Below are positions 26,385-34,619 of a stretch of 64,000 bases of DNA, piece by piece (within the stretch, counting starts at the first letter, position 1; each line of letters starts with the position of its first letter). Made by a program: the position numbers and the translations under genes. The notes beneath the pieces were generated by a model. That model searched no databases. It was not told where the DNA came from and was given only the letters and a program-made list of their open reading frames with translations. The DNA is from Streptosporangium saharense (GTDB taxonomy: Bacteria; Actinomycetota; Actinomycetes; Streptosporangiales; Streptosporangiaceae): positions 1,815,496-1,879,495 of the forward strand of contig NZ_JACHJP010000001.1 in the NCBI RefSeq assembly GCF_014203715.1. Direction: 5' to 3'.

Positions 26385-27269
26385 ATGAGCGAGAGGGTTG
26401 AGTTCGGGGCGGACGGGATCACGCTCGTCGGCGACCTGCGGGTGCCCGACGGGCGGGGGCCGCGCCCGGCGCTGGTGCTGAGCGGGCCGTTCACCGGGAC
26501 GCGTGGGCAGGTCGCGGGCCGCTACGCCGAGGGACTGGCCGGGGCCGGTTACGTGACGCTGGCCTTCGACCACCGCAACTGGGGCGAGTCGGGCGGCACG
26601 CCACGCGGGCACGAGGATCCGCAGGGCAAGCTGCGTGACCTGCGGGCCGCGGTCTCGTTGCTGCGCTCGCGTCCCGAGGTGGACGGCGGCAGGATCGGCG
26701 CGGTCGGGGTCGGTCTCGGGGCGGGCTACGCGCTCAGGTTCGCCGCCCTCGACCCCAGGGTTGGGGCCTTCGCGGGGGTCGCGGGGTCCTACGGCAATCC
26801 GTACGGCACGCGCGCCGCGATGGGGGCGGGCTACCGGGAGGCGCTGGCCCGGCACGCCGAGGTCGTGGAGCGTCAGGACCGGGGCGGCCCGGTTGAGTAT
26901 CTTCCCGCGGTCGCCGAGGAGGGCGAGGCGGCCATGCCGGGGCCGGAGCCGTTCGGCTACTACGGCACCGAACGTGGCGCCTGCCCGCACTGGCGCAACG
27001 AGGTCACCAGGGCATCCCTGGGCGAGCTGCTCACCGTGGACGACATGACCGGCGCCGACTTCCTGTCCCCGACGCCGGGTCTGGTCGTGCACGGGGTGAT
27101 CGACAGGTTGTGCTCCCCGGAGGGCGCCGAGGAGGTCTACCGGCGGATGGAGGAGCCGAAACGGCTCGTCTGGCTGGACACCCGGCACCACACCGACCTC
27201 TACGACACCGAGCCCCTCGTCACCCGGGCGGTCGAGGCCGTCGCGGAGTTCCTCGCCGAACACCTGTGA
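26385..27269 (+). CDS. Alpha/beta-hydrolase-fold protein lacking the nucleophile
   Basis: A 294-residue alpha/beta-hydrolase-fold protein of the YcjY/dienelactone-hydrolase type. The nucleophile elbow reads GVGLGAGYAL, with glycine at the position usually held by Ser or Cys, while the C-terminal histidine region (DTRHHTDLYD) is kept. It may be a pseudoenzyme or use another residue. A TACAGT hexamer (26371-26376) ends 8 bp before ATG 26385, so the transcript may be leaderless. Confidence 0.75.
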   Translation: MSERVEFGADGITLVGDLRVPDGRGPRPALVLSGPFTGTRGQVAGRYAEGLAGAGYVTLAFDHRNWGESGGTPRGHEDPQGKLRDLRAAVSLLRSRPEVDGGRIGAVGVGLGAGYALRFAALDPRVGAFAGVAGSYGNPYGTRAAMGAGYREALARHAEVVERQDRGGPVEYLPAVAEEGEAAMPGPEPFGYYGTERGACPHWRNEVTRASLGELLTVDDMTGADFLSPTPGLVVHGVIDRLCSPEGAEEVYRRMEEPKRLVWLDTRHHTDLYDTEPLVTRAVEAVAEFLAEHL

Positions 27270-27270
27270 G

Positions 27271-27960
27271 TCAGCGCGAGCGGGCCAGCCGGAAGCCGAG
27301 GTCGTCGAGGCGCAGGGTCGGATGGCTCTTGCGGCGGCACGACGCCCGGCACCCCCGGGGCGGGTCGGACCAGCCGCCGCCCCTGAAGACCCGGTAGGGG
27401 CCGTAGACCTCGGGGTCGTAGCGGTCCTGGCACCACTCCCAGACGTTGCCGATCATGTCGTGCAGGCCCCAGGCGTTCGGCGCCCGCGTCCCGGCCTCGT
27501 GCGGCCCGCCGCCGGAGTTGCCCCGGTGCCAGGCGATCTCGTCCAGCTCCCCGTGGCGGACGCCGAGGTCACCGGCGCGGCAGGCATGCTCCCACTCGGC
27601 CTCCGTGGGCAGCCGGTAGCCGTCGGCCCGGGGGTCGCGGACCACCTCCAGCCCGTCGGGGTCGTCGCCGGAGGCCGCGTAGCAGGGAGTGAGCCCCTCG
27701 GACAGGGAGAGCAGGTCGCAGAAGGCCACGGCGTCGAGCCAGGAGACCTCGGTCACCGGCACGCGCGGTCCCGTCTCGGCCCCCGGCGCCCGCCCGGTGA
27801 CCGACAGGTAGAGCTCACGGGTCACCGGGTACGGCGCCAGCAGGAAGGGGTCGATCTCGGCCTTCCACCGCGTCCCGGTGCCCTCGTCGTGCAGGAGGAT
27901 CTTGCCCCCGGGGATCTCCACCAGTCGTGATATATCGGGATTTGTCGGGTCAAAGCTCAT
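27271..27960 (-). CDS. SUMF1/formylglycine-generating-fold protein, catalytic cysteines absent
   Basis: A 229-residue protein of the sulfatase-modifying-factor fold. It shows YRLPTEAEWEHACRAG, the tail GLHDMIGNVWEWCQDRYD and the C-terminal VFRGGGWSDPP, all fold signatures. The paired active-site cysteines of true formylglycine-generating enzymes are not visible in the C-terminal third, so sulfatase maturation is unlikely. ATG 27960 begins MSFDPTNPDIS. It ends 1 bp after the hydrolase gene, convergently. Confidence 0.75.
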   Translation of the reverse strand: MSFDPTNPDISRLVEIPGGKILLHDEGTGTRWKAEIDPFLLAPYPVTRELYLSVTGRAPGAETGPRVPVTEVSWLDAVAFCDLLSLSEGLTPCYAASGDDPDGLEVVRDPRADGYRLPTEAEWEHACRAGDLGVRHGELDEIAWHRGNSGGGPHEAGTRAPNAWGLHDMIGNVWEWCQDRYDPEVYGPYRVFRGGGWSDPPRGCRASCRRKSHPTLRLDDLGFRLARSR

Positions 27961-28064
27961 TGTGGAAGTGATGCTAGCGGGGGAGGGGCTACATCGATCG
28001 ATGTAGCGGACAGATGGGTCCGCGTGCCGATGTCCCGCGAGGCGGGGGCGGAGATCGTTGAAGG

Positions 28065-29255
28065 GTGACGACACGACGTATCGACGTGCTCGACGTGCTC
28101 AGGGGCATCGCCATCGTGGGCACGCTCGGCACCAACATCTGGATCTTCACCGATCCCCGGGGACCGGCCGGGGTCATGGGCGCGCTCGGCGGGGGCGGGA
28201 CGGCCGAGACCTTCCTGCGCTTCCTGACCAACGGCAAGTTCCTGGCCCTGCTCAGCCTGCTGTTCGGGGTGGGCATGGAACTGCAGTACCGCTCGGCCGT
28301 ACGGCGGGGCGCCACCTGGCCGGGACGCTACCTGTGGCGGGCGGCGCTGCTGTTCTTCGAGGGACTGCTCCACTACGTGTTGATCTTCGAGTTCGACGTG
28401 CTCATGGGCTACGCCGTGGTCTCGGTCCTGGTGGCCTTCCTCATCGGCAGGAACGACCGGGTGGTCAGGGCCTGGACGATCGGGGTGGCGACGGTGTTCA
28501 CCGCCGTGATCGGCCTGCTCACCCTCGCCTTCCTGTACGGCGCCGCCACGACGGTCTCCTCCTCGGCGCCGTCGAGACTGTTCGCCGAGGGGAGCTACCC
28601 GGAGCAGGTCGCCGCCAGGATCGGGGGCATGGGCACCTACCGCCTTGAGGCCGTGTTCATCGTCCCGCTGGGCGTCGTGCTGTTCCTGGTCGGCTCCCGG
28701 CTGGTGCGGGCGGGCGTCTTCGAGGACTCGGGGCGGGGAGCCGTCCTGCGGCGCGGGCTGATGTTTCTCGGGCTCGGCGTCGGCGCGCCGCTGAACCTGC
28801 TGACGGCCTTCGCCGGGCCGGACTGGTTCCTGGTCGACCGCTACCTGCTGCCGCCGCTGGTCGCGCTCGGCCTGCTCGGGCTGGTGACGACGGTCGCGCT
28901 CAGGACGCGGGGCGTCCCCGGCCCGCTGCGCGGCGGGCTGACGGCCGTGGGCAGGACGGCGCTGAGCTGCTACGTCTTCCAGAACCTCGCGGGGGCGGCG
29001 CTCTGCTACGGCTGGGGGCTCGGCCTGGCCACGCGGTTCGAGGGGCTGCGGCCGTGGTGGGCGATCGGCGCCTGGGCGGCCATCTGCGCGGTGTTCATGA
29101 CGCTGGCCACGCTGTGGCTGAGCCGTTTCGAGCGGGGGCCGCTCGAAACGATCTGGCAGTGGGCCTATCTGGCGCCGTTCCCGAAGCCGCGACGCCCGGC
29201 CCGGGAGACGTTGGTGACGGATGATAAAATAACGGACAATTCACCTCAGGGTTAG
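28065..29255 (+). CDS. DUF418 membrane protein
   Basis: A 396-residue protein with about ten hydrophobic segments. The N-terminal RIDVLDVLRGIAIVGTLGTN is the typical start of the DUF418 and related acyltransferase-like families. A conserved LLFGVGMELQ loop and the C-terminal GRTALSCYVFQN repeat the family pattern. GTG 28065 is divergent from the SUMF1-fold gene. Biochemical role unknown. Confidence 0.85.
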   Translation: MTTRRIDVLDVLRGIAIVGTLGTNIWIFTDPRGPAGVMGALGGGGTAETFLRFLTNGKFLALLSLLFGVGMELQYRSAVRRGATWPGRYLWRAALLFFEGLLHYVLIFEFDVLMGYAVVSVLVAFLIGRNDRVVRAWTIGVATVFTAVIGLLTLAFLYGAATTVSSSAPSRLFAEGSYPEQVAARIGGMGTYRLEAVFIVPLGVVLFLVGSRLVRAGVFEDSGRGAVLRRGLMFLGLGVGAPLNLLTAFAGPDWFLVDRYLLPPLVALGLLGLVTTVALRTRGVPGPLRGGLTAVGRTALSCYVFQNLAGAALCYGWGLGLATRFEGLRPWWAIGAWAAICAVFMTLATLWLSRFERGPLETIWQWAYLAPFPKPRRPARETLVTDDKITDNSPQG

Positions 29256-29264
29256 GGTCCCGGT

Positions 29265-29570
29265 TTGCAGAAGAGGGTCATCGGCACAGTCGCCTCCCTT
29301 CTGCTGATCCTGCTCACCGTCGTCCACACCCCGCTCCAGGCGCACCACGAACTGCGCCACGAGCCCGGTGTCGCCGTCGCTCTCGCGAGTGGCGCGGTGC
29401 TTCCCCCCGCCTCGCCGTACAAGGCGGGCAGCAGTCTGCCGCCGCCCGCGCTCTGGCGGGGTGGCCCGGCGCGGGTGGTGTGGCTGCGTCCCCGGCCGCC
29501 CGCCGTCGTCGTCACGCGGGCCGTTCACGACCCCTCGGAACCCAGGGCGCCTCCGTCCGACGATCTCTGA
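29265..29570 (+). CDS. Small secreted protein (putative)
   Basis: A 101-codon frame starting at TTG 29265. The N-terminus KRVIGTVASLLLILLTVV followed by HTPLQA looks like a signal peptide with cleavage near residue 26. The rest is proline- and arginine-rich with no recognised domain. It begins 9 bp after the DUF418 gene and precedes the antiporter gene, so it may be part of the same transcript. Function unknown. Confidence 0.45.
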   Translation: MQKRVIGTVASLLLILLTVVHTPLQAHHELRHEPGVAVALASGAVLPPASPYKAGSSLPPPALWRGGPARVVWLRPRPPAVVVTRAVHDPSEPRAPPSDDL

Positions 29571-29606
29571 CGCACCAGACCGAGATCGTTCGACGGAGGT
29601 TTTCTC

Positions 29607-29675
29607 ATGTTCTACGAATGCGCCTTCACCATGCCCGGAATCAAGCCCGAAGGAGGCCACCGTGGCACTGGCTGA
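29607..29675 (+). CDS. 22-residue leader peptide before the antiporter gene (putative)
   Basis: ATG 29607 has a strong ACGGAGG site 7 bp upstream and encodes MFYECAFTMPGIKPEGG plus five residues. Its stop lies 11 bp inside the next gene, which starts at GTG 29662 in another frame. This layout would allow translational coupling or attenuation. Too short to judge by composition. Confidence 0.4.
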   Translation: MFYECAFTMPGIKPEGGHRGTG

Positions 29676-30864
29676 CGCGCTCATCGCCCTCGGCGGCTCC
29701 TTCCTCGCCGCCGGGATCATCGCCAGACTCGGCGGCAGGATCGGGCTGCCGACGATCCCCCTGTTCATGCTCGCGGGCATCATCTTCGGGCCGCACACCC
29801 CCGGGCTCGCCCTTGTGAAGAACCCGGCCGACCTGAAGGTCATCGCCACGCTCGGCCTGATCTTCCTGCTCTTCTACCTCGGCGTCGAGTTCTCCCTCGA
29901 CAGCCTCGTCGCGGGCGGCGGCAGGCTGGTGCTCGCCGGAACCGTCTACATCCTGCTCAACGTCGGGGGAGGCCTGGCCTTCGGGTTCGTCCTCGGCTGG
30001 GGGACCAGGGAGGCGCTGGTCCTGGCCGGAGTGGTCGGGATCTCCTCCTCGGCCATCGTGACCAAGCTGCTCGTTGACCTCGGACGGCTCGGCAACCCGG
30101 AGAGCCGCCTCATCCTGGGCATCATCGTGGTCGAGGACATCTTCCTCGCCCTCTACCTGGCGGTGCTGCAGCCGGTGCTCAGCGGCGCCGACTCCTTCGC
30201 CGACGCCGCGCTCTCCTTCGGCAGGGCCTTCGCCTTCCTGATCGCGCTGACCGCGCTGGCCAGATGGGGCACCCGGCTTGTCGACAAGCTCGTGACCACC
30301 AAGGACGACGAGCTGCTCGTGGTGATGTTCACCGGACTGGCGATCCTCACCGCGGGAGTCGCGGAGGAACTCGGCGTGTCCGACGCCATCGGGGCCTTCA
30401 TGATCGGCCTCATCCTCAGCTCCACGAGGGCCGCGCCGCGCATCCGCCAGCTCGTCCACCCGCTCAGGGACGCCTTCGCGGCCCTGTTCTTCTTCGCGTT
30501 CGGCCTGGCCATCGAACCCGGGGACATGCTCTCCGTCGCCTGGCCCGTCGCCGCCGCGGTCGTGCTCACCCTGGTGCTCAACGTGGCCGCCGGGGTGCTC
30601 GCCGCCAGGATGAACTCCTTCGGCGCGGTGCAGGCCGTGAACATCTCGCTGACCGTGCTCTCCCGAGGGGAGTTCGCGCTGGTCCTGGCCACCATGGCCG
30701 TCGCCGCGGGGCTGGACGGCAGGCTCGCGCCGTTCATCGCCGGGTACGTGCTCGTGCTCGCGCTGTTCGGGCCGTTGATCGCCAGCCGCTCCGAGTGGAT
30801 CGCCCGCCTGCTGCCGGGCGGACGCGAACGGGCAGAGGCCGTCTCCGTGGGAACGAAGGGCTAG
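29662..30864 (+). CDS. Cation:proton antiporter, CPA2 (KefB-like)
   Basis: Membrane Na+/K+:H+ antiporter of 400 residues with about 12-13 helices. GTG 29662 is preceded by AAGGAGG. Conserved CPA2 features are LLFYLGVEFSLDSL, GVVGISSSAIVTKLL and the ion-binding region ELGVSDAIGAFMIG. No TrkA-N regulatory domain is fused, unlike E. coli KefB. A small leader ORF overlaps its start. Confidence 0.9.
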   Translation: MALADALIALGGSFLAAGIIARLGGRIGLPTIPLFMLAGIIFGPHTPGLALVKNPADLKVIATLGLIFLLFYLGVEFSLDSLVAGGGRLVLAGTVYILLNVGGGLAFGFVLGWGTREALVLAGVVGISSSAIVTKLLVDLGRLGNPESRLILGIIVVEDIFLALYLAVLQPVLSGADSFADAALSFGRAFAFLIALTALARWGTRLVDKLVTTKDDELLVVMFTGLAILTAGVAEELGVSDAIGAFMIGLILSSTRAAPRIRQLVHPLRDAFAALFFFAFGLAIEPGDMLSVAWPVAAAVVLTLVLNVAAGVLAARMNSFGAVQAVNISLTVLSRGEFALVLATMAVAAGLDGRLAPFIAGYVLVLALFGPLIASRSEWIARLLPGGRERAEAVSVGTKG

Positions 30865-30871
30865 CGGACCC

Positions 30872-31807
30872 TCACAGGTCGCGGGCCCACGGAGGGTCGG
30901 CGCCGGGAACCGAGCAGGTACGGGCGGCGGCTCCGGCCGCGAAGGCCGCCGCCCGTTCCGCGGCGTCCAGGTCGAGGGCGTCGAGCCGCCCGCCGAGCAG
31001 GCCCTCCGCGCGCAGCCGGTGCAGGAACGCGGCGGTGAAGGAGTCACCGGCCCCGACGGTGTCCACGACCCGTACGGCGGGCGCGGGCACCGTCACGCGT
31101 TTCCCGTCCAGGGAGACGAGCGCGCCCCCGGGGCCGAGCGTCACCACGACCAGTCGCGCGCCCGCCGCGTGCCAGGTGTCGCAGGCGCGCTCGGCCCTCT
31201 CGCCAGGGAGGATCAGCTCCAGGTCGTCGAGGCTCAGCCTGACGACGTCGGCCAGCGCGCACCAGCGGGGCATCGCCTCCCGGTAGCGGCCGAGGGGGAC
31301 CAGGCCGGGCCGTACGTTCGGGTCGATCGAGACCGTCGCCCCCTCGGCGGCCCGCGCGAGCAGCTCCTCGATGGCCTCAGCCCCCGGGTCGTGGACCAGG
31401 GCGAGGGAACCGGTGTGCAGGCAGCCGACGTCGCCGACCCGCTCGGCGGTCAGCTCCGCCGTACTCCACCGCCAGTCGGCAGCGCCCTCGGCGTGGAAGG
31501 AGTAGGACGCCCTGCCCGCCTCGTCCAGCGTGGCGACGGCCAGGACGCTGGGCTCCGCCGCGTCCACGCAGCCGGAAAGATCGACCCCGGAGGCCTCCAG
31601 ATGGGAGCGGAACAGCTCCCCGAACGGGTCACGGGAGAGGCGGCCGAGGAAACGGACCGGTGTGCCGAGCCTGGCCAGGGCCACGGCGGTGTTCGCGGGG
31701 CCGCCTCCGGGCAGGACGCGCAGGGCGAGGCCGCCTCCGGGCGCCGGGCCGGTGACGAAGGCGTCGGCGACGCACTCGCCGAGCACGGCGATCCGATCAC
31801 GGGACAC
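30872..31807 (-). CDS. PfkB-family carbohydrate kinase
   Basis: A ribokinase-fold sugar kinase of 311 residues. GGGPANTAVALARLG is the substrate-binding N-terminal motif, and DTVGAGDSFTAAFL the C-terminal PfkB signature with catalytic D255. GTG 31807 (VSRDRIAVLGE) has GGAAGGG upstream and overlaps the stop of the PEP-synthase-like gene by 11 bp, so the two are cotranscribed. Sugar specificity resembles fructokinase but is not certain. Confidence 0.88.
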   Translation of the reverse strand: MSRDRIAVLGECVADAFVTGPAPGGGLALRVLPGGGPANTAVALARLGTPVRFLGRLSRDPFGELFRSHLEASGVDLSGCVDAAEPSVLAVATLDEAGRASYSFHAEGAADWRWSTAELTAERVGDVGCLHTGSLALVHDPGAEAIEELLARAAEGATVSIDPNVRPGLVPLGRYREAMPRWCALADVVRLSLDDLELILPGERAERACDTWHAAGARLVVVTLGPGGALVSLDGKRVTVPAPAVRVVDTVGAGDSFTAAFLHRLRAEGLLGGRLDALDLDAAERAAAFAAGAAARTCSVPGADPPWARDL

Positions 31808-34490
31808 GTGGCTGCCCTTCCTCCGAGGCGACACCGACGGTGCTCACCGTTCCCGAGGTGCCGTCAACGGTGATCCGCTGGCCGGTGACGACGTGCTCGG
31901 TGGCGTCGGCGACCCCGACGACGGCGGGGATGCCGTACTCCCTGGCCACCACGGCGCCGTGCGAGTTGGCCCCGCCCATCTCCATGACCAGCCCGCCCGC
32001 GGTGAGGAACAGCGGCGTCCAGCCGGGGTCGGTCGAGGGGCAGACGAGGATCTCCCCGGGTTCGAGGCGGGCGCCGACCGGGTCGAGGACGACCCTGGCG
32101 ACCCCGGTCACGGTCCCGGCGGAGGCGGGGGTGCCGGTCAGCGCGCCGTCAACGGGCGCCGCCGTGCCGACGGCCTCGGGCTCCGTGCCGTCGGACAGCA
32201 CGACCCTGGGCAGGCGCCTGCGCCGCCGTTCCCGCTCCGCCCGGTCACGCCGCTCCGCGACGAGCGCCCGGGAGTCGTCCGGGGCCGACAGCAGGGTCCT
32301 GACCTCGCCGACCGTCAGGAAGAAGACGTCGTCGGGGGAGTCGAGGACGTCACGGGAGACCAGGTCGGCACCGACGATCCTCAGCTCGGCGCGCATCGCG
32401 GCCAGGACGGTCACCGCGACGAACTTGGGCAGCTCACGCAGCCCGGCCAGGGCCCGTGCCCTGCCCAGGGCGAACCTGACGAGCGCCCCGCGCGGCCCAC
32501 CGGCCCTGGCGGCGAGCGTCCTGATCATGCGGGTCGCCTCCGCGGCGCCCCTGGCGAAGACCGCGTCCGGGGCCTGGGAGCGGTCGTCGAGACGCAGGTA
32601 GTTGGTCAGCACGCCGATGACGTGCGTGGGGTCCTCCGACCAGCGGGCCACCCCAAGGTCGATCTCGGCGACCGCGCGCACGCCGTAGACCGCGAGGAAC
32701 TCCCGCAGCCCCCGCTGGACCGTCCCGGGCAGCGACCCGTCGTGGAAGCGCCGTGCCAGCTCGGCGGCCGGGGTGGCGAGCAGCAGGGCGGAGGCGTCGG
32801 CGTCCGCCCTGATCCGGTCCGCCAGCGCCCACAGGGCCAGGTCCATCTCGGTGGTGACGTTGTACGGCAGGCCGCGCAGCACGGTCGTCAGCTCTCCCGG
32901 CCTGGCCCGGTCGCCCAGGAGCCGGGCGGCCAGGCCCAGCATGGCGAACCCGGCGATGGGGCCGGGCACGACGCGGGGCAGCAGCGGGACGGTCCGCGCG
33001 CTCAGCGTCCGCTCGACTCGGTCGAGCCGTTCGAGCGGGGTCGCGGTCTCCGGCAGCGGCGCCAGCTCGGCCCGCAGCCGTGCCCTGAGCCGCCCGAGCC
33101 GCTCGTGGGTCGCCGCCGGGTTCAGTACGGCCCGCACGACGTTGGAGGGGACGCGGAAGCGGCGCGCGATCCGCAGGAGGCGGCGCAGGGCGGGCAGCAC
33201 AGAGCGCCGGGTCACCCCGAAGCGGGGGTCGTCGAACAGGCCGCGCAGCACCACGGCCGACCTGGCCTCCATCACGTCCAGCAGCCGCGGCACGATCGTC
33301 CGGCCCGCCCGGCCGCGCATGACGCCGGTGACGTCGAAGAACAGCCGCCCCGCGGCCTCGGTGACCTGCGGGGCCCCGGCGGTCACGTCGGCGACCGGGT
33401 TGCCCGCCAGCGCCGAGACCGACGACGACAGCAGCCGGAAGGCCGAGACGCCCATCGGGGTGAACGGCGCGTAGACGCCCTGCGCGACGCTGAAGGAGAA
33501 GTAGACCCGGGGGCCGCCCTCCGCCCTGGCCGCCGCGCTCTCGGGGACGGGGAAGAGGGTGGTGATCGGACGGGACTGGGTCAGCCACAGTTCGCCGTCG
33601 GCGTCGACGGCCCACTCGGTGTCCTGGGGGCTCCCGTAGTGCTCCTCGACCCGTCCGCCGAGCCTGGCCAGCGCCCTGAGCTGGTCGTCGGTGACGCAGG
33701 CCCGCTCCGTCCCGTCCCCGAGGCCGACGCGCTCGACGCCGCCCCCGGGCAGTGGCCGTACGGCGAGCAGCTTGTCGCCGGGGCGCCGCTCGGTGATCCG
33801 CCCGGTGGCGATGTCCACCACGAAGTGGTCGGGGTTGACCGAGCCGGAGACCACGGCTTCGCCGAGCCCGGGACTGGCGTCGATCACCGCCTCGTGCCGC
33901 CTGCCGGTGACGGGGTTGGCGGTGAACATCACCCCGGCGACCTCGGAGCACACCATCTCCTGGATCACGACGGCCAGCAGGACGGTCCGGTGGTCGATGC
34001 CGTTGGCCGCCCGGTAGGCGACGGCCCTGTCGGTCCACAGCGAGGCCCAGCAGCGCCTGACCGCGTCGAGCACGGCCTCCTCGCCGACCACGTTGAGGTA
34101 GGTGTCCTGCTGCCCGGCGAAGCTGGCGTGGGGCAGGTCCTCCGCGGTCGCCGAGGAGCGCACGGCCACGGGGCCTGTGGGGCCGTGCCGTACGGCGTCG
34201 GCGACGTCCTGCGGCACCGGGGCGGCGAGCACGAGGTCGCGGGCCCTGGCGGCCAGGTCGTTCAGGGCCGTGACGTCCCCGGCCGGGGCGGCGGCCAGCG
34301 CGTCGAGCACCTCGTCGAGGCCCGCCCCCTCGGTGGCCGCCTGGTAGGCCCGGGTGGTGAGGCACACCCCGGGCGGGACGGGGAAACCGGCCCCGGTGAG
34401 CACGCCGAGGTTGACGGCCTTGCCGCCGACCAGGGCAAGCGCCTCCGCGCCGATGGCGGAGAACGGCAGGATCAGCGGGCTGGCGGGCAT
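31797..34490 (-). CDS. PEP-synthase / rifampin-phosphotransferase-like multidomain enzyme
   Basis: An 897-residue enzyme in three parts. Residues 1-320 are a pyruvate/PEP-synthase-type ATP-grasp domain (AVRSSATAEDLPHASFAGQQ, TGRRHEAVIDASPGLGEAVV). Residues 330-760 form a variable central region beginning YFSFSVAQGVYAPFTPMG. The C-terminus is the swivelling phosphohistidine domain (EMGGANSHGAVVAREYG, H844). It lacks the C-terminal PEP-binding barrel of true PEP synthase, so the architecture matches rifampin phosphotransferases. The central region differs from the QMMTDP-type motif I expect there, so the acceptor is uncertain. ATG 34490 has GTGGAGG upstream. Confidence 0.75.
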   Translation of the reverse strand: MPASPLILPFSAIGAEALALVGGKAVNLGVLTGAGFPVPPGVCLTTRAYQAATEGAGLDEVLDALAAAPAGDVTALNDLAARARDLVLAAPVPQDVADAVRHGPTGPVAVRSSATAEDLPHASFAGQQDTYLNVVGEEAVLDAVRRCWASLWTDRAVAYRAANGIDHRTVLLAVVIQEMVCSEVAGVMFTANPVTGRRHEAVIDASPGLGEAVVSGSVNPDHFVVDIATGRITERRPGDKLLAVRPLPGGGVERVGLGDGTERACVTDDQLRALARLGGRVEEHYGSPQDTEWAVDADGELWLTQSRPITTLFPVPESAAARAEGGPRVYFSFSVAQGVYAPFTPMGVSAFRLLSSSVSALAGNPVADVTAGAPQVTEAAGRLFFDVTGVMRGRAGRTIVPRLLDVMEARSAVVLRGLFDDPRFGVTRRSVLPALRRLLRIARRFRVPSNVVRAVLNPAATHERLGRLRARLRAELAPLPETATPLERLDRVERTLSARTVPLLPRVVPGPIAGFAMLGLAARLLGDRARPGELTTVLRGLPYNVTTEMDLALWALADRIRADADASALLLATPAAELARRFHDGSLPGTVQRGLREFLAVYGVRAVAEIDLGVARWSEDPTHVIGVLTNYLRLDDRSQAPDAVFARGAAEATRMIRTLAARAGGPRGALVRFALGRARALAGLRELPKFVAVTVLAAMRAELRIVGADLVSRDVLDSPDDVFFLTVGEVRTLLSAPDDSRALVAERRDRAERERRRRRLPRVVLSDGTEPEAVGTAAPVDGALTGTPASAGTVTGVARVVLDPVGARLEPGEILVCPSTDPGWTPLFLTAGGLVMEMGGANSHGAVVAREYGIPAVVGVADATEHVVTGQRITVDGTSGTVSTVGVASEEGQPRVP

Positions 34491-34619
34491 CGGTACGCCT
34501 CCACTCGGTGTCTTCTTCCGCAAACGTAGGTCGGCGTGGCCAGGAAGTCAACAAGTGATGAAATAAAGCGGAACGTCAACTGATCCATGACGGGGTGGTA
34601 ATCCGATAAGAAGAGGAGC

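Noticed and set aside
31530..34529. 999-codon plus-strand frame
   Set aside because: Antisense to the well-supported PEP-synthase-like gene; composition is the usual Gly/Arg/Asp-rich shadow.
34491..34619. Rifamycin-associated promoter element before the PEP-synthase-like gene
   Set aside because: I looked for the GGGGCTTGC-type palindrome and did not see it.
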